DNA of 64,000 nucleotides from Cucumis sativus (GCF_000004075.3 NC_026660.2:15147837-15211836); one strand, 5' to 3'. Shown: positions 25,701 through 41,285, counted from the first letter of the stretch. Made by a program: numbers and translations. Notes: generated from the letters alone by a model not told the origin.

Positions 25701-28700
25701 TAATGCACTTCACACAAGTAAGATTTGTATACATAGCCAAAATTTAATCTGTATATTATTTATTAAAAAATATTTCATGTTTATGTAATTAATAATTTTT
25801 TTATTAATTTATGTTTACTTAATTATTTTTAGTTGATATTTATTTTTTTAAAATTTTCTTTTCTATTTTTAAGCTATTAAATAACATAATAATAATATAT
25901 TTAGATATTTTGGTTGACCATTTATTAAGGATGTTATTTTAGTTTATAAAATGACATAACCCAAAAGGTGAGGAGATTGTATGCTACTTATTTTGTTGTC
26001 GAATTTTAAGAAGAAATTATTTAATATGTAGGAGTTAGGAGTTGATTATTTATTATTTTGTAATTAAATAATAAAGGGTCGTAATCACATTCCAATTTTG
26101 AGATATCAAAGTGTCGTGATTAAGACCTAATCAATGGGTCATGGAATGTTGAAGGTAAACCATTATGACTTTGGAAGTAATATTGTTCCTTACATATTTT
26201 TCTCCTTTCATTCAACTTAAATTACTCAATATTATATACTACAGATGTGGACCATATATAGGTTTACTACTTAACTGTGATCACTATTTGATTGTTGAAA
26301 ATTAACTAATCCGAATTATATTGACTTTGATGAATTGAAATTATTTTTACGAATAAATTTAAATTAGTGAAAAGACTTGAATAAATTTTATAAATAGTTT
26401 TAATATTTTACTATTTTTTTTAAAAAATGGTATGTTTTATATTATTTATTTGAAAATGTTGGAGAGAGAAATATCCATTCAACCATTTTTTCTTTTCTTG
26501 AACTCTTATTTTGTAGAGAGAGGTTCTTATGGGGGACTCTACCTGATGAAGCTTATAAATATATATATATATAAACATCGTTTTCCTTGCCTTGCCTTTT
26601 CTTTTAATATTAACATTAAAATATGAGAGATATGCCTTAAAAAAGAAAGATCCATGAGATGTTGGGGCATTACAAAAGTTATATATTTATATATACTTTA
26701 GTAGTTGACTAAAAGTTCCCTAAGAAACTTCCTTTACATTACATCAAATCAACTCTAAACTTATTTTTATTCAATTCATAATTTCTTTGAATTTTCTATA
26801 ATCAATAATTCTTTGCTCTTCCTTTTCTCACTGAACTACCCACCTAATACGTATTCCCAATTTTAACATTTTTTTTGTTTAATTTCCTTCCAAGTTAAGG
26901 TTTAGCTTTCAATTACAATTATATTTAGCTACTTAGGTTAACATACAACAAAGAAGGTTCCTAGCAGAATGATGGAACAATTATTTATACTTATTTCTTA
27001 TTAAAGCCTTTGTTATTAAATTTACATAAAATGAATATTTCTATAATGCAACATAATAGGCTATGAAATTGCTATAAAAACTAACTAAATTATAGGTTTG
27101 TTTTTTTCTGGAAACAAATTCTACATAAAAAAAAAGAAGTAATAATACAAATACAATTCAAACAAGAACAGTAGAATTTTCTATATCAAGAACTTACTTT
27201 TCTTTGTACAAGAAAGAAAAATAATGTTACATTGAAAATTAAAACAAGATAAGAAAAAAAATCAAATTTAGGTATGTATTGATAACACATATTGGAGCAA
27301 AGCTCACTTTAGTTTATTAAACACACATCTAACATAAAATTAAAAACTATATAACTTAAATATTATTTAATCTCTAAACTGTCTGTTATATATATATATG
27401 GATATATTTTATATTATTGAACGTTTTGACCCGTTTATACATTAGAATATTCGAGTGTTAAAAGAAAACTCACATGTATGATTCACAAACTTAGTATAGC
27501 ATAAATTTAATTTTATCGCGTAAAATTTTAGAAACTTACACAAGTAAAAACACCTTTTGAAAATTATAATTAAGAATTTAGTGAAACAGAACTTGAAATT
27601 TTAGAAATGAAGGGGTAATTTAGTTGAAGATATATGAGAAATTAAAAGGGTATTTGGGTTTATTGTGTTGTACACAAATGATGAATATTCATGTGATTTA
27701 CAAAGTACTTTTTTAAACGGGTCAATTGGTCAACAAAAGTCCACTTTATTCGACTCCAACTTACTGAGTAAGATAGAAAGCATCCAACAAAAAAGGAAAA
27801 GGAAAGGGAAAGCTACTTTTTATTATATTACAACTTAGTCCTTCAATTTTTTAGGTATTTATTTATTTCCGAATAAAATTCTTAAATTTAATTTTTAAAA
27901 CTTTAGATTTTTTTTTTTTTTGTCTAACTTATACGTAAATTTTTTTATTGAAAATAATAAATGAAAATTAATTTATAAAATGTAAACTCCAAGTGTATGT
28001 CTAGACACACCTATAATAAATACTAAACTCGAGAAATTTATTTTGTTTTTAGATAACTGTTTCATTTTTTTTTTCTGTTAAAATTATAAAGTTTATTTCT
28101 ATTTTTTTTTTAGTTTTTAAAAATACATTGGAATGTCGAGCAAAGTTCTAAAAACAAAATCAACTCATTTTTAAATTCAAAATTTGGATTGATTTCTTAG
28201 AACACTCATTTTGAATAGGTTATAAAGCAAAAGAAGTATGATAGAATGGGTGATTGTAAGCTATTTTTTTTTAAAAAAAACCAAATATAAAATAAATATA
28301 GTTAAATAAAAAATAAAGTTTAAAATTAGATGTAAAATTTGAAAATCAAATAAAACATTAATCTTGATTAAAATATTTAAAATTCAAAATTCGTAATTAA
28401 ATTAACATATAATTACGAAAATTAAAGAAAGAAAAAAGAAAAAATATTTAACATATATGTGTGCCTAAAACATTAACAAATAAAGGAAAAAGAAAAAAAA
28501 CAAATATTAAACAAATAATATAAGAAATTAATAGAGAAAGAGAAAAATAAAACAAGTTAAAGAAATTTAAACAAATTTTTTTCATATTTTACAAATAGTT
28601 TTATTTATTTATTATATTAGTATCATAAGAATTTGTCTTTTAAAAATGTGTTCTAGTAATTTAAAATAATAAGATAGAACTTTAAAACCTATTTTAAATT

Positions 28701-29075
28701 AGTAGAAAAGATAACTTGTTTTAAACTCCGGAACTTTCCTATAACTTTATTAAATATATGGGAAGAATTAGATGCAACATTTTTATTTATTTATTTATTT
28801 TGGTAGGCACGCGCTTTGAGTAAGAAAAGTCCAAAACCAAAAGTAATATATAAAATCTCTTTTCTTTTATAAAAAACCATAAAAAGTGCTGTAAACAGAA
28901 TCACAAATATTGAGAACCGTCGCAGCACTTTCCGCCATTATTCTGCTTCTTCATCTTACGCGCTCAACTTCAACTTCAACTCCAACTCCAACTCAATCCC
29001 CTCCGCCGCATCCTCTCATTCCACACCTACACAAACATTTCTTATTCCCAAATCCACTTTGCCGACATTACTTTC
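19737..29075. other. Long gene-poor region
   Basis: No supportable gene. A CT-rich leader-like stretch (20020-20060) and sequence resembling an untranslated exon with a GGTAAGT donor (about 20265-20306) lie here, but no reading frame follows. Simple repeats include (ACAT)n/(TA)n at about 22370-22420 and TTA runs near 25460. Lines of A or T longer than 10 are frequent. Nothing else recognised. Confidence 0.5.
22368..22420. repeat. (ACAT)n / (TA)n microsatellite
   Basis: Repeated ACAT units interrupted once, followed by TATATATATATA. Likely length-variable between individuals. Confidence 0.85.
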
Positions 29076-29083
29076 TATATATA
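29076..29083 (+). promoter_or_regulatory. TATA box of the ZAT-type gene
   Basis: TATATATA followed by ACACACC, 83 bases upstream of the zinc-finger start codon, after a CT-rich stretch. Position and sequence fit a plant core promoter. Confidence 0.55.
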
Positions 29084-29165
29084 CACACCAACACTAACTT
29101 TTTCTTCCCAAATAATTAATATCCTCTATCTTTTAGACTCCAAATCCCAAATCCAAGCATTACAC

Positions 29166-29585
29166 ATGGCCGATTCCTCCATTTTCCATCATCCCCCCCG
29201 AGTTTTTGTTTGCAAAACCTGTAATCGTGAATTTTCCTCCTTTCAAGCTCTCGGCGGCCACAGAGCATCGCACCGGAAGCCCAAATTATCGATGTCCGGT
29301 GATGCTCTTTGTAATAGTAATCAGAATAAGACGAAGGCTCATGAGTGTTCTATTTGTGGTGTTGAGTTTCCCGTTGGGCAAGCGCTTGGTGGCCATATGC
29401 GACGCCATCGGAATTCTTCTCCTCCGTCTCAGGCGATGATCATGACGGCTCAGCCGGTCTCCGATGAATCCGATAGTGATTGCGGTGTTGGTGGAGGTGT
29501 TGATTTGGATTTGAATCTCACCCCCTTGGAGAATGATCTGGTTCGCTTGCAGTTGATGGCTCCCCCAGTCGGTTGCTTCACATAA
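29166..29585 (+). CDS. C2H2 zinc-finger repressor with EAR motif (ZAT11/ZAT12-like, C1-2i class)
   Basis: Intronless, 139 residues. Two plant-type zinc fingers are clear. Finger 1 has Cys16, Cys19, His32 and His36; finger 2 has Cys61, Cys64, His77 and His81. Both carry the QALGGH core. The C-terminal part has DLDLNL (113-118), the EAR motif that recruits TOPLESS co-repressors. The family acts in the nucleus as stress-responsive repressors of cold, salt, wounding and oxidative-stress genes. The N-terminal L-box of longer ZAT proteins is not visible, which fits the short ZAT11/ZAT12 group. Local G+C is higher than in flanking DNA. The start is the first ATG after the TATA box and directly precedes the first finger. 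Confidence 0.93.
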   Translation: MADSSIFHHPPRVFVCKTCNREFSSFQALGGHRASHRKPKLSMSGDALCNSNQNKTKAHECSICGVEFPVGQALGGHMRRHRNSSPPSQAMIMTAQPVSDESDSDCGVGGGVDLDLNLTPLENDLVRLQLMAPPVGCFT

Positions 29586-31011
29586 TTATATTATCATATT
29601 CTTATTTGTATAAAATATTTAATTTCTTTGATATTGATGATACACACACACAGAGACTTCGACTTCCACTTTTTCTTTCAGGCTTTATTTTGTTTCTATT
29701 GCAATTCCGTTTCATAAGCACTTTTTATTTGTTGTACACTATCATTCATAACTAACGGGAAAAAAAGAACTACACGTAGATTGGTAATTGGTATATTAGC
29801 AACCCACCTTCATAGCCATATATGGCTAACAATTTTAACAATCTTCCGCATAATATCATTATAGCCTTCTACCTAATTTGTTTCAGATCCCTCCATCAAA
29901 TCTTTTTTTTTTTCTAAGCTTCCATTGTGCTGATCCCTTCAATACCAATACAAACATAAAACAATAAAAACTCATTCAAGTTTATCTCATATATTTGCTT
30001 ATTTCTCGTAAAAAAAATCATGATTAAACATTTACTTTTCATCTAAATAAATCCGTAGATATCAAATATTTAATTAAACTAACAAAATATAAGTTTTATT
30101 TGAGCTAATATCATTGTACATTCAGTTTGCTTCTTAATTTAATTAAGTATAAGATTTAATAATCTTTTTTAGAAATACAAAATTTGAAAATACTAATTAA
30201 ATTAACTGAAAAATTCGCGAACCCAAATATTTACTCATATGAAATTCGGCCTTTGTAAATTCTTAATTGCAATTATTGCAAAATATAGTTCTTATACACA
30301 TTGGACTATGTTAAAATATTATATTGTCTCGAACTTACCTCAATCACTCTATTGAAAATTAATCAAAAACATAAATTTATAAATATTGTGACCTTTTAAA
30401 TAATTAAATAGATATACTTGTTAGTATTTAGATAAACACCATTTTATTAAAAGAAAAATTGGTAAATATAATAGTGTTGTAAAAAATAATGGATCAATTT
30501 GGTAGATATACAAACATTTCAATTGAGGTATACCAAACACACGTTATGAATTTAAGATCTTTCTAAACGATACCGTTCTTTTATATATATACATGAAAAA
30601 GAAACATTTTTTTCATTTATGAATCCCCTAACTCAATTAATATTTGTTCCATTTGAGTAATAACAAATTAATCAACAAATATATAAAACTCAATAAATTC
30701 ATTTCAAAGGGTACATCTTATTATTACTTTTTTTAAAAAAAAAACCACAGGATACATATAAATTTTTATATAAAAAAAACAATAAACCTACTAATAATTG
30801 GGCAACATAATATATATCTTCCCATCAATTAATCATCATATTGGATCCATAGCCAAATTCTACAAAATTAGTTATTCAAATCCCAACCACCTCGTAGCAT
30901 ATCCTATTATACAATAGACCTATCCAAAATAAAGAAAGTAAAAAATTAAAGTACATAAATATCAAGAAATTAATGGAAAAATATAGAAATAATGGAATTA
31001 GGAAATTGATA
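29586..31011. other. Intergenic, AT-rich
   Basis: Contains the 3' untranslated part of the ZAT-type gene (probably to about 29760, where a T-rich and then A-rich stretch occurs). Beyond that only AT-rich sequence with no coding signal. Confidence 0.55.
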
Positions 31012-31344
31012 TTAATCAGAAGAGTAAAAGGACCTGATGAGATCAGTGGTGAAGAAGGAATCTTGTTGAAAAATCATGCGGTGGTTTGTTGTTGAATTGT
31101 CGTAACTTTGTAGTGGCGAATTAGGGCTCCAATTCCAGGGTGTTAGAAAGGAACGGTCGATTTCAAGAAAAGAAGTTAGACTAGAAAAATCAATGGATTC
31201 AACCAATGGAGTAATAACAAATTGTTGGTAAACCGGAGGTTGCAGGTGTTGTTGTAGCAAATGGAGGCTGAGTATACTCCGACGACGATTTGCCTGTTTC
31301 AAAAGCAGGTACAACCATAATCGGTTTTGATCATCTAAATCCAT
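31012..31344 (-). CDS. Hypothetical 110-aa protein, unrecognised
   Basis: Single open frame of 110 codons. The start of the protein is MDLDDQNRLWLYLLLKQANR, basic and leucine-rich at about 9-32 (LLLKQANRRRSILSLHLL) and then serine- and phenylalanine-rich to the end. No signal peptide and no known domain is recognised. A TATATATA sits about 205 bases upstream (31549-31556, read on the minus strand), and the leader region lacks long homopolymers. Codon use and a G+C content above the neighbourhood argue for a real gene. The lack of any recognisable domain argues against. It could be a lineage-specific small protein or one exon of a larger gene. Confidence 0.4.
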   Translation of the reverse strand: MDLDDQNRLWLYLLLKQANRRRSILSLHLLQQHLQPPVYQQFVITPLVESIDFSSLTSFLEIDRSFLTPWNWSPNSPLQSYDNSTTNHRMIFQQDSFFTTDLIRSFYSSD

Positions 31345-32949
31345 TGTTTGGATTGAATTGAAACCAAAAACTATGTGTATTGTAAATGATGGTGTGATTT
31401 GAATGAAAGGATTAACAATGTAAATTGTTAAAAGGAACTAAAAATGGGAGATCTCCTTGAAAAAGGAGAATGGGAATGGAGAAAAGTTCAGGAGATGACT
31501 GCTCATAATTTTCAAACTGCTCCCCATTATTCTTCCTAGGTTTCACAGTATATATATGTGTGTGATATTATTTTTTAGGTCAAATCAATTTTCTCAAATG
31601 TGTTAAATTACAACTTTAGATCTCTAATACTAAATTAAAACTTTGATTAGGGATTTAGTAGATATTTAAATGATATGTTTTTTTCTTTTTTCTTTTTTTA
31701 TAAATTCAATCGTTTTAAATATTATAATTTTGAATTTCGAATAATAAAAAAATTAGGTTTGAAAACTTATCGAAATTTAAAAATTATATTTGAAAGTTTC
31801 AAAGACTTAGAGTCCAAATAATAAACACAATCCTTAGGCGTTGTTGAAATAGACAGTGAATTTAATAGACTAAATTGGTTGTTGAAGATGATAAAGGGAG
31901 TTGATGGTTGGAGTGTGTTGATAGTCATAGATGGTAGCAATACAAGGTTGAATGTCAAAGGTGATCACCCGAGGGAAGTGATTTTATGTAAAGCGATAGT
32001 CTAAGGTAACATGCTTTCCAAGTGAGACACCATCAGTTAACAATAGGAGATGGTAGCTAGTGATTGAAGTGGGTTGAGGTCAAGTGATTGGACAATGTTT
32101 TGAGTCACTGGAGGGAGAGAGGGGGATATTAAAATCGTTGATAAATATGCAACTTCAATTGTGAATAAGAACTACATCATTCAACTTGTTGGAGTTACAC
32201 TCATATGTTGAATGGATTGAATTGATGCCCCAAATGACACTAAAACTCACGTTGCTTTCACAATGTCAAATACAATTTTACAAAGAATCTTAATTATTTT
32301 AAATGTTTGATCAATTAGATTATTATTCCTTAATCAGTTTTCATTATTAGGTTTAAAAGCAACATATACTAAGTTTCCTAAATAACAATTACCATTTCCT
32401 AGCTAGCTATTAGTTGTTTTAAATTAAAATTTTATCATTTTATGTATTTTGTTTTTTTTCCACATTCCTTTAGCCATTATTATCTTAAAATCTAATTCCA
32501 AAATCTAACTTTGATTATGAAATAATATTTTAAATATTTTTTATGGTCACCAAAATAAATCTATCAAACTATTTACAGAATCTACGAAATCTATGGAAAT
32601 ATAGTATAAACTATTACAATAATTGATTTTGCTATATGTTATGAATAGTTTTCATTTTCTTTTATCCATAAAATTTTTTCTTTTTTATTATTATGGTATT
32701 TAATATTTTCAGGTTAAAATTTGATTTTATGTAAAAGCGACTGAGTATTTTTTAAAATTTAGATGAAAGTTTAATATATTTTTAATATTTAATTGTTGTC
32801 ACTCTCACATATCTTTTGTATTTTTTTAATTGATATTTATATATGAAAAGGTATTTATAAAAAGTATTTTATTAAACATAGTTTCCGTTTCCACTCTCTT
32901 AAGAGAACTGCACTTTTCCCAATTACCCTACCGCCGGTCCTTCCCTCAT
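31345..32949. other. Intergenic
   Basis: Upstream region of the minus-strand hypothetical gene and of the plus-strand TDBD gene. Sequence at 31960-32260 is less AT-rich but has no usable frame. Nothing recognised. Confidence 0.5.
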
Positions 32950-34050
32950 AAAAACCCATCGAAATTCCTCGCCGGAACTCTACTCTATCTACACTCACTT
33001 TTCAACGGACGGTACGTTTACGGTACACTTGAATGGTATAGACAACTTTAAATTTGTTTTTCTGCGTCCATTTCTAGGTTTTCCCCTGTTCGAAAATTCC
33101 CACGATCTTCGTTGATTCGCTTTGTGTGCAAGAGGATATGGTTGTTTCTTTTTTTAAGCTTTGAGTGTTTATTGAAACGATGAGTTCGGTCTATGGTATA
33201 AGTACAGTTCTTTTCTCATTAATTCTGGTGCAGTCAAATGGTGGGCTCGAAGAAATTGGGGAGATAGTACGTTTAACAAGGAACCTCCATCTTTGGAAGA
33301 GTTTCTATGAAGATTCATATGCTTCTCCACGTGATAGATGCTGTGTTGAGTGAATGAGACAATACTACTTCGGACTAGAAGAAGAATCAGAATGGTATGC
33401 TTTGAAGTTCTAGAAGTATGAATTTCTAGGTTTGTTGCTTCAAATCGTTTGCGTCTGAGCTTAGAAGAGTACTATGTTTGATTAATGGCTATGTTCTAAG
33501 AATTTGAGCTGCATCTCATGGGATGCACGATTGAATTTTTTAATAGAAACAGTACCCCTCTTTTAATTTGTATATTACCATATTCAAAAATTAAATTGGG
33601 GCATATTTTAGGGTTTGAATCGTGGTTTTTGTATGCTTGCTTTTGATTTTCAAATTTTTGAGTGGGCTTTAGCGACCTTGATGGCCTGGATATTCAATTG
33701 GCTTTCCTCTTTTCATTTCTCAAATGATAAGTGTTTATGATTGCAAAATGAAATCAATGTTTTTAGGATTTGAGACTAGCACAATTTACTGGAGCATAAA
33801 TTCAATGTTTACCACCTCGCAATAGGCCTTTTGGATAGAGAAATCCTTTTGAAACACCATCAAGATGAGTGGTCTAAGACTTAGAGAGGAAAACCGAAAG
33901 TGTGACAGTAAATAGCCTCTTCGCATTAATTCTTTTCTGATTTCTTCTCTGAATAATCATTTCTTGGTGGACCTATGATTTTGGAAAAGACAGAAAGAAT
34001 CCACTTGCTCTGATTATTTGTGATTTTCTGTCCAGAACAAGGGTTTTTGG
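32950..34050 (+). promoter_or_regulatory. Probable spliced 5' leader of the TDBD gene, with uORFs
   Basis: A GC-richer leader-like stretch (about 32930-33011) ends at a strong donor, GTACGT. A possible second leader exon runs from 33234 (after GTGCAG) to 33394 (before GTATGC), and the coding exon follows an acceptor at 34035. The second leader exon has short upstream frames: ATG at 33238 (9 codons), ATG at 33307 (16 codons), and an ATG at 33354 overlapping the second uORF's stop. The exon structure is inferred from splice signals only. Confidence 0.4.
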
Positions 34051-35739
34051 ATGACGAAGGTTCCTGGGCATGAAAATGATGCAAATTCAACTTTTGACAG
34101 CCCATCACTCTTAGACATGAAGCGGGCACATCACTGGTTTATAGATGGCTGTGAGACACAGGCCTTCCCCAACAAGAAGCAAGCAATTCAAGCTTCAAAT
34201 AGTAAAATGACGGGAGTGGTGTCAAATATTAATGTTTTTCCTTGGGAGCAGCATACTCCAAGTTATCAGTCTGTTTCACATCAACTTATCGGTCACTTAT
34301 TTGGACCTGAATCAGTAAGGTCTACTGACTTTGATCGAGCTAAAACATCTTCTGTAATTTCGGATAATTTGGACCTCAGGAGAAAAGGTATTGAAGTTGA
34401 AGACCATTATGGAGAGGGTGCATCTGTTGGGTTGTCTATTTCTCATGGTATGGAGGATCCTGAAACATCTCCTAGCTACGGAAGAATTAGAAAAGTGAAA
34501 CTCAATCTGGTAAAAGATAATATACATGATCTCCAACCGTGTCATAGAAGTAATTCTAATAGGGAAGATGGTGGTCAACTCACCATGGATAGTTATTATA
34601 AGGAAATTGAAACGGGTCTTGTATCTGTGGGATCAGCCTATATTAAGGAGGATGACAGTTTCAGTTTGATGAATCAAACCTCCAACAATGGGGATCACCA
34701 TATTAGGTTTCTAGGTCATAGTGGGAAGATAGATGACAATGTTGTCTCCATTGGTGATGATTATGGTAAGCGGGATGCAAATATAATCTCATTTGATGGA
34801 TTTCCTGATGATCAAGATATTGTATCCTTAGGCAGGACACTTGGTAGCCATGACTCAACATTTTATGAACCTTCATTCCAAGCATCTGAAGCTGATGGTG
34901 TCCCAGAGTTGGAATCATCAAGTTTCGATGTACCTGCAAGCAGTTCTCAGATAACGAAGCAAAAGCCTGATATAACGCTGAAGAATAGACCAGAATACAA
35001 AATGAGGAAAGAAGCTCCTAACAGCTTTCCTTCAAATGTTAGAAGTTTGATATCAACTGGGATGCTCGATGGTGTTCCTGTTAAGTATGTTTCCGTAACC
35101 AGAGAGGTAACTTATTTTCTTCTTTGCTTCATTTACACGGTAAGTTGTGTTCTGTGTGTGGTTACCTCATATACCTTTCACTGATTTCATTAGGAGCTTC
35201 GTGGAATAATAAAGGGATCTGGTTATCTTTGTGGATGTCAATCTTGCAACTTTTCCAAGGTAAGTCATCAAAATTTATAGCTCAAGATGCATTCAGTTAG
35301 ATCATACCTAACACACTCTCTTTGTTTTCTTGGAAGATGCTTAATGCATATGAGTTTGAGCGGCACGCTGGCTGCAAAACAAAACACCCAAATAATCATA
35401 TATACTTTGAGAATGGGAAAACTATTTACCAGATCGTACAAGAATTAAGAAGCACTCCTGAGAGCTTGTTGTTTGATACAATCCAAACTATATTTGGTGC
35501 ACCAATCAATCAGAAATCTTTTCGGATTTGGAAGGGTAAATACTAGTTTTTTCTTTGGAAATACATCCAGAAACAACTCTTGCTCCTTCTATCGTACTCA
35601 ACTCACACACACAACACCACCTTTGAGAATTATGCTATTCACTTTAAAAATATGTTTTGAATTGATTTTTTCAGAATCATTTCAAGCAGCAACTCGCGAG
35701 CTTCAACGCATATATGGCAAGGATGAACTTAACCTTTAG
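34051..35739 (+). CDS. TDBD (Tify-domain-binding domain) protein, nuclear regulator of unknown role
   Basis: Four coding exons: 34051-35106, 35194-35259, 35337-35535 and 35675-35739, all GT-AG, giving 461 residues. The N-terminal two thirds is polar, rich in Ser, Asp and Gly, and probably disordered. The C-terminal part has the conserved TDBD: STGMLDGVPVKYV (335-347), then ELRGIIKGSGYLCGC with Cys365, Cys367 and Cys370, then AYEFERHAGC with His384 and Cys387, then KHPNNHIYFENGK. In plants this module occurs alone or beside PHD fingers and is named for similarity to the NINJA region that binds TIFY/JAZ proteins. A function in jasmonate signalling is not shown for this class. The exon opens with the in-frame codons NKGFW before the ATG; homologues I recall share NKGFWM, so a short upstream coding exon may be missing from this model. 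Confidence 0.85.
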
Positions 35740-36975
35740 TAGACTAGACTTCATTGCCAGATCTGTAAATGCAGGAGACCATTAGGTGGATACTGTTCAA
35801 GGTAATCAAAATTTTTCTTGCCAACTGATTGATGATCTGAACAATTTCGTGGAAGTTGAAAATAAGTGTTTCTATCGTACTTGCACAGATGCATCAGTCG
35901 GTTGTTGAAATTCAATTTTGTACCCTGAACAATGTGGGGGGTGTTAGAATTTAAATTCTTCACCTTATTTTGGAATTTTTGTAACCATTTGTGTTGGAAA
36001 CTACACCCACATTGTAAATTCTTAGCATGAAAGCCTTACTAAACTTTCCTTTAAATTTTGTAGCTATAGAGTGTATGTTTTGGGGGTTGATATTTGAAGA
36101 CATGGAAATTTTAACCTTTTCTTTTGTAGTATGTTTTTGTACATTCTTTAGTCGAAAGTTGAACAGATTTTACTCTGGTGGATAAACGGTCTAAAATTTA
36201 TTGCTATACTGAAATAGATATTGCAAATCTATCAAAACTTCATTGCAATATACCATAAAACAGTACTTGCAATTAAAACGAGTCAATGTTGAATCGCACC
36301 AACTCTTCATTAAATACCCTTTTCAATACCGCAAACTCAAAAGCTTAAATAGATGGTCTAAGCTTGTTTAGGGTCATTATAAGTTTATCCTTTTTTAAAA
36401 TTACCAAATTTAAGTTTAACAATACTTTCACAAGTCTATATGTTTAAATATTCAATTTATACAATAAGATTTGACAAAGATTTGTTGCAGTGTCCTTGGA
36501 GAAAAAGACTCAGAAGAGGTATCTTTGGATCTTTCAATCTAATATGTCTACGTTAGGTCTATAAGATACCACAGTTTTTATAATAAGTAGGTAGTTCAAT
36601 CCTTTTGATTTTGCTCTTCATAGTAACCTATGGGAGATGGAGAGCAACAGGTCGAAATAGATTAAGAAAATTGGTAAATTACCAAAATAGGTTTTATCAT
36701 TTTAAAATAAAAATAGTTGCTTTATATACAAACCATCATATAGCAAACAAATAATTGGGGCATCATCGTTTCTGAAAGGCCAAAAAGAAAAGGTTAAAGA
36801 AAACAAATAAATATCTTTATAAATATAGACATGATCAGAAATGATATTCTAAAACATGAAAGTGCCTATCTATCTATTACACACTAAATGAAGTTCAAAA
36901 GAATTACAAAATAACTTGACCGATGAAGTATGACTTCAACGTGATTACTACTTCGAAGGGTTTGTGATCATCTAA
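35740..36975. other. Convergent 3' region between the TDBD gene and RABE1 gene
   Basis: Holds the 3' untranslated parts of the two converging genes and AT-rich spacer. No separate gene seen. Confidence 0.6.
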
Positions 36976-39113
<2,138 letters not shown>

Positions 39114-41277
39114 AACAGTTGCAATCAAATCGAACCAGATACCAAAGCAAACGCCTTCGGAAATAACCTAAAACAACCCCAGATGAAGAAAAGAAAAGAA
39201 AAGACACAAAAACTCAACAAACTCCATTATTAACGAACAAAAGTTAGAAAGACAAAAAAAAAAAAAAAAAAAAAAATCCAAAATGCTAAAGAAATGTACC
39301 GATTCGAAGACAGAAAAGAAGAGAAGATGAGGAACCGAGTCACCGGTGAGGCGCGTGAGGCGGCGCGTGGGGAAATTGAGAGAGATCGACAGTGATTCGT
39401 GGGTCAGTTTACCGATTTTAGCGAAAAAGAAGAAGAAAAAATTGAGCGGCTCATCACCTGTAAAGAAACCTCCTTTTTCTCGGACTTTATTCCCTTTCTT
39501 AAGAGGATGGAAATGAAATGACGGAACAGTCCCTTCATTCTCTCCAACTATCTAATGACACCTGTCCTTCATTCTGTTCTGTATATTCAATGCCACGTGT
39601 AGTAGTGGGTTTATGCTACGCTGTATTTTCAACTTTTTCTTTTTCTTTTTCTTTTTCTTTTTTTTACTTCCACCTTTCAATTATAATATACTAAATGATA
39701 AGGAATTCAAATTTAATAATTTCTAAATACTTTTTTAGTTACTTCAAACTTTATCTCTTCCCTCCTTACATATAAAATCAAAATTTTATGGTTTCATTAG
39801 ATTGAAAATCTTCATATTTTTCAATGGCCTATTTTATACAAACTATATAAAAAAAAAATCATAAAACAAGTAGATACAAATATGGAAGTTACAATCTACC
39901 CTTGTAATTCAACTAAAAGAAATTCAGTGCTCTATTTCCTTATATATCGAATACAATTATTTTTTAATAAAAACATCTAAAAATAGAACAATTGAATCTC
40001 TTACAGTTTAAAGTTTAGTATAACTACTAATTAATTATCGATAAATTACATAGGTCAGTTAAAATATTATAAAATTATAGGTAGATTCCTATGAGCATTA
40101 TTGACACTAAAATGGTATTAGTTGTCAATGCGCTGGGCGCCACAGCAGCAAATTGGCCTGCGGCGAGTGAAATATTCTTTGTACTGATACCAATCAATAA
40201 TACTTAGTGTTGTTATTTCTTTTATTTATTCCCTACTTCACAATATTCAAACTTAAGCTATCCCTGAATTTAAAACATTTTTTTTTTATAAGTTAAACTA
40301 TCATTTTTGTTCTTGTATTATAGACTTCGTTTAATTCTTTTCATTCTTAAATAATAAGTCCTAATTAGTAGTTTATAATGAATTTTGTCATTACCATTTT
40401 TCACCCTAAATTTTAAAAACATATTCACATACTTGTCTGAATGTTGTTGTTATTTATCAATTTTAAAAAGTAGAAATATTGAAATTAAATAAGCAAGGAC
40501 CAAAATGAGATTTTGTCCTATTTTATAAAAGGCACATCATTTTAAGAGAAGACACCCAAAGAATAACACCACAAGATCATATAAGTAATGAAAACCATTC
40601 ATAATAGGAGAAGAGAAGGATATTAAGAAATTCTCTCATTCAAGACATTTGTTACTAGGTTGTGAGCAAAAGTATTGTGAGATCATTAAATGTGGGAAAA
40701 TGTGACATTCCTCTAAACCAATGCCAAATTTTTCGCCATCTTTAACAAAAAAAGAAAAAAAGAAAAAGAAAAAGACTTTTGTTAGATATCTAACTCATTC
40801 ACATTCCACCTATATGCGGGTGTCTCAAAGTACCTTTATGACAAAGAGTTTATGACTCAAGTATTTTCATCCCTCTACAACAAGAGATGTAACACGTCAT
40901 AGCAAGGAGAACTGGTACCAAATGATCATGAATCACCCCACCAAGATCTCCATTGTCTCATCATCCAAGTGATTTGTCAACATTTTGTCTTATGGAACCA
41001 AAAGGTTAGTCCCGCACCCTCTTAAACAACAACTTGTTACTTGCCAGCTCCCAAATTTGTCAACCAAAATAGTAATATGATGCAACGGGTTGAGGTATTT
41101 AGGCCAAATTCATGACCAAAACAAAATTAAACCCAACATAAAAGAAATTCTCTCAAAAGGACCAAAGTTGTATTGAAATATGATTAAAAGAAAAAAAGAA
41201 AAAAAAGCCACCGTTTATAGTCTTACAAGCAAATAAGACTATTAACTAATTAGATAACTCTAAAATAAAAACTAAAC
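39114..41277. other. Intergenic between divergent RABE1 and Yippee-like genes
   Basis: Includes the RABE1 leader and promoter (to about 39600; a poly(A) run lies near 39256-39276) and CTTTTT microsatellites near 39631-39664. A GC-rich 45-base patch near 40130-40175 stands out but has no frame. The rest (40500-41160) is A-rich with short AG-rich runs and no gene seen. Confidence 0.5.
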
Positions 41278-41285
41278 TATAAATA
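41278..41285 (+). promoter_or_regulatory. TATA box of the Yippee-like gene
   Basis: TATAAATA, 58 bases upstream of the ATG at 41343, followed by an AG-rich leader. It supports the frame being a real transcription unit. Confidence 0.5.

Noticed and set aside
40130..40175. GC-rich patch in AT-rich DNA
   Set aside because: Too short and no frame or motif; origin unclear.
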